Source: Charina bottae (lineage: Eukaryota > Chordata > Lepidosauria > Squamata > Charinaidae). From it: a DNA stretch of 64,000 nucleotides. Both the position numbers and the translations under genes were made by a program. The DNA lies in assembly GCA_023362775.1 (NCBI GenBank), contig JALMGJ010000017.1, positions 20,169,501 to 20,233,500 of the forward strand, written 5' to 3'. The notes beneath the pieces are model-generated. The model ran no database searches and was not told the origin of the DNA. It was given only the letters and a program-made list of their open reading frames with translations. Below are positions 10,805 through 20,082 of the stretch, in pieces. Position 1 is the stretch's first letter. Each line of letters opens with the position of its first letter.

Positions 10805-11606
10805 CTATCGTTATTTCTGGATTAATTTCAAAAACATTTTTTTAGTCTTTGGCTTATTTCCTGTCTAATTTTAAGGTGGACTGAGAATAATTAATCATCT
10901 CCCCATTACTATTTTTGTATTTAATTTGAAAGACTTAACTTTTTCCTAAACGTTGAATTTGCTGTTTTGAGTTTTCATTTTTCTGTTCACTTTGTGTAGC
11001 TGCTGGTTAGCACATTTTTCTTTTGTCAATTTCACTTAATAACTTCACAAGCCTTTCATTAACTCATTAGCTCCTATCTGCATTTGTCAAGTATCCAGGA
11101 GGTGCCATAATCTACTGCCTGAAATATGGATGACCTTAAGGAAATCTTCTCAGAGCTTCATTCTAGGCTTCGTTGTGATTTCAAACAGATTTTCCATGAC
11201 ACCCGCCAAGCCATTATGCAAGTTATTTGGGATATTGCAGAAAATATCAGTTCTAAAATGTGTCAACTGGCTGAAGATGTTCAGTTGGGGGAGGAAGAAG
11301 TTTATCAAGAGGGGGATTTTTTTTCCTTACAGTGAGAATGGACTCTCTGAAGAAATGCCAGATGACGAACATACTTTGGTGAAGGAGTTAAAGTCTGACT
11401 TGCAAGATATTGATGAGGCTGTTTTCCTGAAGGATTGTTTTGAGAAGGAAGATATGCTATGTGGGAGGTTTTCTACTGAGGAGCTTGCTTTTTTAAGGGG
11501 GGGGGGTAGTTGGACTGTTAAATTTTCTTATGAAATATGCCTTATGCGTAATATGGAGACAAGTAAATGCCTTGGTATATTTCGATGTGGGATAAGAAAT
11601 TAAGAA

Positions 11607-12082
11607 TATTTATTTATTTATTGTATTTATACCCCGCCTATCCCCTCCCTAACGGAGGACTCTAGGCGGCTTACATACATATATATATTTTTAACATTTC
11701 ATACATATACAATTAAACCGCGCGCTAAGGAAGGGGGTAAGGGAACCGACTCTTCTAAGGTTCCGGACTACATTTCCCATGATGCCTTGAGCCGGCTGCT
11801 GACATCCTTGTAGATGTTACTTCCAGGTCCGTCATAACCACTGCCATTCAATCTTTCCTCCGATCTTTTTTCCTTTGGTGGAACTGACTCCCGACAGGAC
11901 GCCAGCAAATTTCCCCACTTAAGGTGGTACCCATTTATCTACTTGCTAAGCTTTCGAACTGTTGGGTTGACAGGAGCTGGGACTAGCAACGAGAGCTCAC
12001 CTCGTTGCGTGGGGATTCGAACTGCCGACCTTCCGATTGGCAGTCTACAGCTCAGCGGTTTAACCCGCTGAGCCACCGTGTC
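11607..12082 (-). mobile_element. tRNA SINE with Sauria-like body and L2-type tail
   Basis: Read on the minus strand, it begins ggacacggtggctcagcggg (tRNA A-box region) and reaches a B-box at gttcgaatcc, then a body containing gttcgaaagcttagcaagta and gggtaccacc that matches the Sauria SINE body at 40.7-41.0 kb. It then diverges, through a GC-richer segment, to an L2-type 3' end: a hairpin (11632-11670) and 'ataaatacaataaataaat'. It is probably mobilised by the L2 machinery. The TSD is obscured by the TTTA-rich tail. Not a functional tRNA: the head continues into SINE sequence. Confidence 0.75.
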
Positions 12083-12237
12083 CATTTATGTATTTGGATT
12101 GATATTAAGGCTTGTATGATTACATTTTTCTTTAATGATTTAAAGTTTGTTTGATCTTTTAAGGTTTATAAGATATAAGAATAAGTGTTCGGTTTTAGGT
12201 TTAATGGGGTTAAGATTGTTATAGTACTATTAAGTAT

Positions 12238-13706
12238 TTTGTTTATTCATTCACTCTTCGTGACTTCATGGACCAGCCCACGCCAGAGCTTCCTGTTGGC
12301 CATCACCAACCCCAGCTCCCCCAAGGTCAAGTCCGTCACCTCCAGAATATCATTTTACTGTTTTTAATAATTTTTGAGATCAGAGTTATAGAAATATTGA
12401 GAGATCAATAAACTGAACATTTGCAGTAGAAAAAATGCTGCTTTTATTTTAAAACAAAGAAACAGAAACTTAAAGTTAAAGTTAACCCATTACTTTTTCT
12501 CAGCTGAGAAAAGCACATGGACTATTTACATATCAATACTACATAGCTGCAGCTGAACACAAAAGGAAGATTTACAATATAAAGCCTTTACAAGAAGAAC
12601 TTGGCATTACCTGAGTGGACAATGTTTAACATGTGACCACCCTGACTCAGCTCACCTAGTTACTTATTTGGAAAAGAAACATCAGGTAACATTCTGATTG
12701 GTCAGTTCAAGCCAGACCTTTAGGCACTAATAATTAACATTTCTGAGGAGGGAGTTAAACATGAGCCCTCCTGACTCCAACAGAAAAAAAACTTCTCAGC
12801 CTGACTTTTTAAAACAGAACTTTCCAGATTCTTTCAAAATCATAAAATATATAACATATCCATCCATCCATCCATCCATCTTGCCTTTGGTCAGCCCCTC
12901 TTCCTTTTGCCTTCCGCCTTCCCTAGTATCAGCATCTTCTCCAGGGAATCCTGTCTTCTCATTATGTGGACAAAGTACTTCAGTTTTGCCTTTAATATCA
13001 TTCCCTCAAGTGAGCAGTCTGGCTTTATTTCCTGGAGTATGGACTGGTTTGATCTTCTTCCAGTCCAAGGCACTCTCAGAATTTTCCTCCAACACCACAG
13101 TTCAAAAGCATCTATCTTCCTTCGCTCAGCCTTCCTTATGGTCCAGCTCTCACAGCCATAGGTTACTACAGGGAATACCATTGCTTTAACTATGCGGACC
13201 TTTGTTGTCAGTGTCATGTCTCTGCTCTTAACTATTTTATTGAGATTTGTCATTGCTCCCCTCCCAAGAAGTAAATGTCTTCTGATTTCCTGGCTGCAGT
13301 CAGCATCTGCAGTAATCTTTGCACCTAGAAATACAAAGTCTGTCACTGCCTCCACGTTTTCTCCCTCTATTTGCCAGTTATCAATCAAGCTGGTTGCCAT
13401 AATCTTGGTTTTTTTGAGGTTTAACTGCAAACCAGCTTTTGCACTTTCTTCTTGCACTTTCGTCATAAGTCTCTTCAGCTCCTTCTCGCTTTCAGCCATC
13501 AAAGTGGTATCATCTGTGTATCTGAGATTGTTAATGTTTCTTCCAGTGATTTTAACTCCAACCTTGGATTCATGAAGCCCAGCACGTCGTGTGATGTGTT
13601 CTGCGTACAGTTTGAATGGGTAGGGTGAGAGTATACAACCCTGCCATATTCCTTTCCGAATCTTAAACCCGTCTGTTGTTCCATGGTCTGTTCTATTTAT
13701 ATTGTT
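12238..13706 (-). mobile_element. 5'-truncated BovB, second type, with 11-bp TSD
   Basis: A minus-strand BovB with its 5' end cut near 13695 and its 3' end at 12238. The perfect duplication ctattaagtat flanks it at 12227-12237 and 13707-13717. It contains the RT from just after block B through the C-terminal region; the protein pieces include MMAESEKELKRLMTKVQEES and FVFLGAKITADADCSQEI, closer to the copy at 61.6-64 kb than to the one at 7.6-10.8 kb. YADDT reads as YTDDT (tatctgtgta at 13510-13520 on plus), so the catalytic motif is altered. An internal (ATCC)n expansion lies at 12857-12880, and an unrelated insert occupies 12352-12855. Confidence 0.85.
12352..12855 (-). mobile_element. LTR-like insertion inside the BovB
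   Basis: About 500 bp interrupt the BovB 3' region, with atatc on both sides (12347-12351 and 12856-12860). On the minus strand it has an order expected for an LTR: a CCAAT box (gaccaatcagaatg), a TATA-like ttatattgtaaat, then aataaaagcagc as a possible polyadenylation signal. Nearby ends can be read as TG...CA, but those do not coincide with the apparent duplication, so the boundaries are uncertain. No internal retroviral sequence is present. Alternatives are an unknown non-autonomous element. Confidence 0.4.
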
Positions 13707-13717
13707 CTATTAAGTAT

Positions 13718-14040
13718 AAAAGTAGAAAATTTAAATATTTCTATAATTTGATTTAATTTGGACACACAGTGAAATTAATGCTTTATTTAAATATATTGTT
13801 CCATTTTGGTAAAAAGCAATCTATATGCATTAACTCAGCTTTGAGATTTAATATTTTCAGATGTTTATATTCTTTTGAAGGTTATACATGGAAGTTGATT
13901 ACTGAACAAAAAAAATGGACTTATAGCCAAAATAATTACTCTTCAGCATCAGAAAGTTCCAACTATTCAGTGATTTGCAGAATTTATTAATATAGATCAA
14001 CTATGGGTGACTGTAATGAATCATCACTTCAGTTTACTGA
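13718..14040. other. AT-rich DNA, no feature seen
   Basis: Low-GC sequence between the BovB and the Sauria SINE. It may continue the LINE-like host unit; nothing specific is recognisable. Confidence 0.4.
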
Positions 14041-14053
14041 TATTATGCAAATA

Positions 14054-14386
14054 AAAAGGTAAAGGTTCCCCCCGCACATTTGTGCAGTCGTGTCCGACTC
14101 TAGGGGCCGGTGCTCATCTCCATTTGTTAGCCGAAGAGCCAGCGCTGTCCGAAGACGCTTCCACGGTCACGTGGCCGGCATGACGCACGTGGAACGCTGT
14201 TACCTACCCACTGAAGTGGTACCTATTAATCTACTTGCATTTGCATGCTTTCGAATTGCTAGGTTGGCAAGAGTTGGAGCTAGTGCAGGAGCTCACTCCA
14301 CACGCAGGGCTAGGGCTTCGAACCTCTGAACTTGCGATCTTCCGATTGACAAGCCTGGCGTCTTAACCGCTGAGCCACCATGCCCC
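14054..14386 (-). mobile_element. Sauria SINE, full length, 13-bp TSD
   Basis: The tRNA-like head is at the right (antisense ttaaccgctgagccaccatg), with a B-box near 14320, the Sauria central body (gcatgcaaatgcaagtagat on the minus strand) and a BovB-like 3' end (gagtcggacacgactgc) followed by an (ACCTTT)n tail at the left. The perfect duplication tattatgcaaata flanks it at 14041-14053 and 14387-14399. Transcribed by RNA polymerase III in active copies and mobilised by BovB-type RT according to its shared 3' end. Confidence 0.95.
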
Positions 14387-14561
14387 TATTATGCAAATAC
14401 ACATCTTGTAAAAAAACATATGTTTCTTTTTTAGCTGTTTTCCTTTTTTATTTTTTTTATTTTTCTTTGTTTTTTTGTATTTAGTTATGTATGTATGTAC
14501 TGTATGTATGTATAAAGAAAGAAAATAAAAAAGAGATTAGCAGGGGGGAAAAGGAGGAAGA

Positions 14562-14653
14562 AAGCAAGCAAGCAAGCAAGCTAAGCTAAGCTAAGCTAAG
14601 CTACGCTACGCTACGCTACGCTACGCTACGCTACGCTACGCTACGCTACGCTA
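14562..14653 (+). repeat. Compound microsatellite (AAGC)n-(CTAAG)n-(CTACG)n
   Basis: About four AAGC units are followed by four CTAAG units (14581-14600) and ten CTACG units (14601-14650). The units differ by single steps: AAGC gains a T to become CTAAG, and A to C gives CTACG. The last block is a CpG-containing pentamer array. Confidence 0.95.
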
Positions 14654-14804
14654 CACTGGGAAAATATTTATGAAAATGTAGATATTCCTGTATACATTTT
14701 TTGGAAAAAATGTACACAGAAATGTCCACAACTAAACCTTAGTGTAGAAATCATTTCAAAGATATGATGGATTTAAGAATTACAGCAGGGGTCAGCAGAC
14801 TACT

Positions 14805-15410
14805 TTGATTTTTATTAGTACCCCAAGACAGAGCAACCAGAGACAAATTCAGAATAAAAGCTGTTACATCCTGTATAGCTGCAATCGGAGAGTTGAGAGT
14901 TGTTCGTTAATCCCAGTGGGAACTTCTGACAAGAGCTTCACAAGGTCGTTTTTGATAGCAAAGCCTACCCCATGTATTCATCGTTCTTGTTCAGGCAGTC
15001 CTTTCCAAAAGAAGGTATAACCTCCTTTTTCTTCCTTCAACTGTCCTCCTCCTGCTCTTTGAGTTTCTTGGAGTGCTGCTATATCAATATTAAAACGTCT
15101 CAGCTCCCTTGCAATAATGGCAGTCCTACGTTCAGGTCATTCACTATCCATATTGTCTTGCAGTGTCCGTATATTCCATGTTCCAAAATTCATGTGTTTT
15201 TTACGACTGCTAGATGGTAACCCCACTGGTCGCGGTAATCCAGTCAGGGAGAAAATGAGGCAGACTATGTTTGGGGCACCTTTTCTAGACCCCTCCCCAT
15301 ATGGGGTGAGCAGAGTGGATCCTAAATAGGGCTGCTCAGTCGTGGATACAGCTGCTGAACTACTCAACTGCCTCGATCCTTGAGTCAGGGCGACTGAATC
15401 CGTATCCACC
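14805..15410 (-). pseudogene. LINE endonuclease domain (inverted portion)
   Basis: On the minus strand the frame near 15200 reads MNFGTWNIRTLQDNMDSE, the first APE-endonuclease block. Further down, near 15010-14960, GYTFFWKGLPEQER and GVGFAIKN match the mid-domain of this family. Stops and frameshifts break it (for example after LPEQER and after the block at 14870). The segment stops before the catalytic SDH region. It is a fragment of the same element as the plus-strand RT next to it. Confidence 0.75.
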
Positions 15411-15439
15411 GCCCATGTGCTGGTCCATGACTAGGAGCT

Positions 15440-17031
15440 AAAGTCCAGCAGACATTAGGGATGCCATAATTATCACTCTCTTTAAAAAGGGTGATAGAAC
15501 AGACTGTGGAAACTATCGAGGCATCTCCCTTCTAGCCACAGCAGGCAAAATCCTGGCAAAGATCATCGCAAACCGTCTCCTGTCTGTATCAGAAGACATC
15601 CTCCCTGAAACGCAAAATGGCTTCCGCCCTTCCAGGGGAACAGTGGATATGATCTTCACTGCACAACAGCTTCAAGAAAAATGCAAGGAGCAAAACCGCC
15701 CTCTGTACATGGTGTTTATTGATCTGACTAAAGCTTTTGATACTGTAAATCGTACTGCTCTCTGGACCATCCTTCTGAAAATTGGATGCCCTGATAAATT
15801 TGTGAACATCTTGCGGTTACTCCATGATGACATGATGGCAACAATCCTGAATAACAATGGCTCTCAAAGCGATCCATTTAAAGTGGAATCCGGCGTTAAA
15901 CAGGGATGTGTTATTGCTCCAACCTTATTCGCTATCTTCATCGCTATGATTATACACCTTGTTGAAGAGAAACTTCCTACTGGTGTAGAAATTATATATC
16001 GAACAGATGGAAAGCTTTTTAATCTTAGTAGGCTGAAAGCAAAAAATAAGGTAATTGCAACTTCTGTTATAGAACTTCAATATGCTGATGATAACGTAGT
16101 CTGTGCACACTCCGAGGAAGATCTTCAAACTATCCTAAACATCTTTGCAGAAGCATATGAAAAGCTCTGCCTCTTGATTAACATTAAAAAAACCAAAGTG
16201 CTTTACCAGAAAGTTCGAACCAATCCCTCTGCAGCGCCATCAATCCAGCTTAAAGGTGTGTCACTAGAAAATGTCGACCACTTTTCTTGTCTCGGCAGCC
16301 ATCTATCTACAAAAGCCGACATCGACGCAGAAATTCAGCATCGCCTGAGCTCTGCGAGTGTAGCTTTCTCCCGGATGAAGCGTAGTGTGTTTGAGGATCG
16401 GGACATTCTCAGGGAGACCAAAATGCTTGTTTACAAAGCCATTGTACTACCAACCCTTCTGTACGCCTGTGAAACATGGACCCTCTACAAACGCCACCTC
16501 CAACTTCTTGAGAGATTCCATCAACGCTGCCTCCGAAAAATTCTGCAAATTACTTGGGAAGATAGGCGGACTAATGTTAGCGTATTAGAAGAAGCGAAAA
16601 CCACCAGCACTGAAACAATGATCATCCAACATCAACTTCGCTGGACCGGCCATGTTGTTCGAATGCCTGACCATCGTCTTCCAAAGTAGCTACTTTACTC
16701 CCAACTTAAGAATGGAAAACGGAATATTGGTGGACAGCAAAAGAGATTCAAAGATACTCTCAAAGCTATTTTAAAAAAATGTAATATCAGCATTGAGAAC
16801 TGGGAAACCCTAACTCATGAGCATTTCAATTGGAAGTCAGCCTTTATTAAAGGCGCTATGGACTTTGAAGAAGCACGAGTACAGGGAGAAAGGGAGAAAA
16901 GAGCTAAAAGGAAGGTACGTCAGGCAAACCTTCATCATGACCGTCTCCCACCCGGAAACCTATGCCCTCATTGTGGGAGGTTGTGTGGATCCAGAATTGG
17001 CCTTTATAGCCACTTACGGATCCACTGTTAA
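15440..17031 (+). pseudogene. LINE reverse transcriptase with one nonsense codon
   Basis: The plus-strand frame from 15440 to the stop at 17029-17031 encodes an RT: DCGNYRGISLLATAGKI, QNGFRPSRGTVDMIF, block A FIDLTKAFDTVNRTALW, block B GVKQGCVIAPTLF, catalytic ELQYADDNV, then the C-terminal HQRCLRKIL and LRWTGHVVRMPDHRLPK. A TAG at 16687-16689 interrupts it; a single C-to-T change from CAG explains it, since the frame continues LLYSQLKNGK to a zinc-finger-like end CPHCGRLCGSRIGLYSHLRI. Otherwise the frame is clean for about 530 codons, so the insertion is not very old. Confidence 0.85.
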
Positions 17032-17196
17032 AATTTTACCGTTGGAAGACAATCTTACTCGGCTACGAGTGATCGCCAATGATGATGAATGAGCTGCAAT
17101 CCAACACAGATAAGTTCCCACAGTCCACCTAGCATGCCCACTGCATACCTCTTCAGAAGGCTGAGGAGAATGCATACAATTGTGTGCCACCTTTTC

Positions 17197-17205
17197 TATA
17201 TAATT

Positions 17206-17236
<31 letters not shown>

Positions 17237-17278
17237 TTATTTAAATTTATCCCCGCCCATCTCCCCGAATAGGGGACT
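17197..17278 (-). mobile_element. L2 3'-tail insertion, very short
   Basis: The minus strand reads agtcccctattcggggagat, then gggcggggataaatttaaat and a long (AATA)n, i.e. only the last part of an L2 3' hairpin plus tail. The outer left stem strand is missing. An extreme 5' truncation. Confidence 0.7.
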
Positions 17279-18030
17279 AAATTGCATTACTTGAGCCCAT
17301 GTGCCACTTGTATAGCAAGCTAGCCAGAATGTAATGTAGCTGCAGAAAAAGCAACATTGGGAGATTTATCCTCCCTATTCTGATACAACTATTTGGCAAG
17401 ATGAGCAGGGGGAAAGTGGGATGAGAAGAGTCACCCCATACACCATCATCTGCACTGAAATTATATGTTTTATATCTCGGATTAATTAGAACTGGGGAAA
17501 ATACCAATCAGCTGGGAAAGGAGGTGGATTCTTAAATCAAGCATATCTTTGACATTTATATAAGGCTGAGGTTATACAACATATTTAACTATGCCTTAAA
17601 AAACACTTGTATACACATAACATGCTATGCCCAAACAAACAAACTGTATTGTGGCTTATCATAATAGCTCTGTTCATACAGTGTGCTAAGGCAATAGTTT
17701 AATCTAATAAAATGCCTTATGATAGATCAAGGGGCCAATCTGGTCCATATCATGGAGACTTGGGAGGATGTGATAGAGTGTAGATCTGGGAAGGGCATCA
17801 TCATCATCATCAACCTGTATCCAGAGCCACACACAATCCCTCAGCTCTCTCTTTTTGCAGCCAGGGAGCAATGTCCTACGGTTTTGAGATGGAAAATAAA
17901 TGAAAATGACCTAAAGATTGCTTCAATTTTCAAGACTTTATGCATTGCACAAAGAGCCATAGCAGGAAACCAATGCAAGCAATAAAATGCATGCAAGTAC
18001 AGTATACCTAAATAACATCATATTAATATT
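17279..18030 (+). other. Mostly unique DNA with an ancient L2 endonuclease scrap
   Basis: At 17716-17775 the plus strand reads IDQGANLVHIMETWE, a diverged match to the L2 endonuclease block ITDEGADLVCITETW. The rest shows no feature I can support. Confidence 0.4.
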
Positions 18031-18032
18031 AT

Positions 18033-18040
18033 TATAATAT

Positions 18041-18071
<31 letters not shown>

Positions 18072-20082
18072 TGTTTCAATTTATATACCGCTCCATCTCC
18101 CCACAAGGGAACTCTGGGCGGTTTACAAAACACAAAAATTAAAATCCGACAATTAAAACAACCCAATAAAACACTCTAATATATTAAAATTAAGTATAAA
18201 AATCCAAGATGCGGTGGCATGATGTTTGGATGTTTAAAAGGGCCCTATGGCACCAGCCATCCCCAAGAGGAACTGTTCCCCCCCTCCCCCCACGCAAGGC
18301 GGCAGAACCAGGTCTTTAAGTTCTTTCTGAAGGCCGGGAGCGATGAGGCCTGCCTCACCTCCGGGGGTAGCATATTCCAAAGGGTGGGCGCCGTTACCGA
18401 GAAGGCACGCCTCCTAGACCCCGTCAGGTGACATTCCTTTACGGACGGGATCCGTAGCATGCCCTCTCTGAATGACCGAGTGGGACGGTTCGACGTTATG
18501 GGGATGAGACGGTCCCTCAGGTAACCTGGCCCCATGCCATGTAGGGCTTTAAAGGTGATAACCAACACCTTGAATTGGACCCGGAAGCACACAGGCACCC
18601 AGTGCAGCTGTCGCAACAGAGGTGTCACATGCGCTGATCTAGGCGCACCAATAACTGCGCGAGCAGCCGCATTCTGGACCAATTGAAGCTTCCGGATACT
18701 CCTCAAGGGTAGCCCCATGTAGAGCGCGTTGCAATAGTCTATATGGGAGATGACCAGGGCATGAGTGACTGTACGGAGGGCTTCCCGATCCAGGAAAGGG
18801 CGTAACTGATGCACAACACGAAGTTGTGCAAAAGCCCTCCTGGCCACGGCTACCACCTGCTCTTCGAGCAGGAGCCGTGAGTCCAGAAGAACCCCCAAAT
18901 TACGCACTTGGTCTGAATGGGGTAGTGCAACCCCATCCAGAACTAGAGATGACAACTTCCTGGATCCACGGGAGCCATCAATCCACAGCCACTCCGTCTT
19001 ACCAGGGTTCAGTCGAAGCCTGTTGTTCCCCATCCAGACCCCCACAGCCTCCAGGCACTGAGAAAGGGTAGCCACTGCATCACTTATCTCACCAGGGATG
19101 GAAATATATAATTGAGTATCGTCTGCATATTGATGGTATCTCATCCCATGGTGATGGATGATCTCACCCAGCGGTTTCATGTAGATGTTAAATAGGAGAG
19201 GGGAAAGAACTGAACCCTGCGGTACCCCACAGATGAGGGGGCGAGGGTCGGATCTTTCCTCTCCTATTACCACCGATTGGGAACGGCCCTGGAGGAAGGA
19301 GGTGAACCAGCGCAGAACTACGCCTCCCACCCCCAACTCCCTGAGCCGTCCCAAAAGGATACCATGGTCGATGGTATCGAATGCCGCTGAGAGGTCAAGA
19401 AGAGCTAGGATGGATGCACTCCCTCCATCCCGCTCCCGCCAGAGATCATCTGTAAGCGCGACCAATGCAGTTTCCACCCCATATCCCGGCCTGAAACCTG
19501 ACTGGAAGGGGTCCAGATAATCCGTATCATCCAGGATCCTCTGGAGTTGCAACGCCACCGCTTTCTCAACCACCTTCCCTAAAAAGGGGAGGTGGGAGAC
19601 AGGACGAAAATTGTCCAATATAGTAGGGTCCAGTGATGGTTTCTTGAGGAGGGGGTGCACCAAAGCCCCTTTAAAAGCAGCTGGGAACACCCCCTCCCCC
19701 AGAGATGCATTAACCATCACCTGGACCCAACTACATGTCACCTCCCGGGCTGCCTGTACCAGCCAGGAAGGGCATGGGTCCAGATGACATGTGGTGGCCC
19801 TTACAACCCGAAGGATCCTGTCCACTTCCTTAGGTCCAACAGGATCGAACTGTTCCCAGATAACCGGGCAAAGACGTTCCCTTGGCATCTCCCCAGACTT
19901 TGCTACACGCTTGGAGTCCAACTTAGACCGAATCTGAGCGACTTTATCCTGCAGATGCTCAGAAAATTCTTCTGCACGGCCCTGTAGGTGGGTCACAGAC
20001 TCCACCTTACCCAACAGAGATCTTGTTATCTTAAACAGGGTCGTCGGGCGGCATTCTGCGGACGCAATAAGAGCGGAGAAAT
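18033..20082 (-). mobile_element. L2 LINE copy 2 (5'-truncated)
   Basis: Minus-strand L2 with 3' tail at 18033-18130 ((TTTA)n, then the hairpin sequence) and 5' end near 20082, where homology stops at the YFSALIASAE region between endonuclease and RT. The endonuclease is absent. AT-rich sequence at both ends prevents a clear TSD. Confidence 0.9.
18245..20082 (-). CDS. L2 reverse transcriptase, open frame without endonuclease
   Basis: An unbroken minus-strand frame of about 612 codons covers the linker, the RT and the full C-terminus, ending SSSWGWLVP. Block A LLDLSAAFDTIDHG, block B GVPQGSVLSPLLFN and YADDTQLYIS are intact. The frame continues upstream into flanking DNA (FVNNIYY...), which is not part of the element, so there is no authentic start. 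Dead on arrival by truncation but undamaged since, so a recent insertion. Confidence 0.85.

Larger units (their letters stand above)
7217..12226 (+). mobile_element. AT-rich LINE-like unit hosting nested insertions
   Basis: The segments 7217-7609, 10805-11606 and 12083-12226 appear to be one older unit split by later insertions; removing the BovB and one copy of its TSD joins the first two. It begins with a GC-richer leader (gggacttccggtgggg, an ETS-like site), runs into an AT-rich part and contains a short frame at 11126-11335 (MDDLKEIFSELHSRL...) with coiled-coil-like spacing. This resembles the layout of a LINE 5' region plus ORF1, but no RT is present and the family is not identified. The right limit is uncertain. 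Confidence 0.35.
14805..17100 (+). mobile_element. RTE-like LINE with inverted 5' half (twin priming)
   Basis: The left part (14805 to about 15410) encodes an APE-type endonuclease on the minus strand; the right part (from about 15440) encodes the RT and C-terminus on the plus strand. In the original RNA these would be collinear. The inverted segment has its 5' side at the junction, the geometry produced by twin priming. The C-terminus ends in a C2H2-type motif. I could not assign a clade with certainty: the protein is RTE-like in layout but distinct from BovB. Confidence 0.85.

Noticed and set aside
14562..14653. CRISPR-like array
   Set aside because: Units are contiguous pentamers without spacers, in a vertebrate genome; it is a microsatellite.
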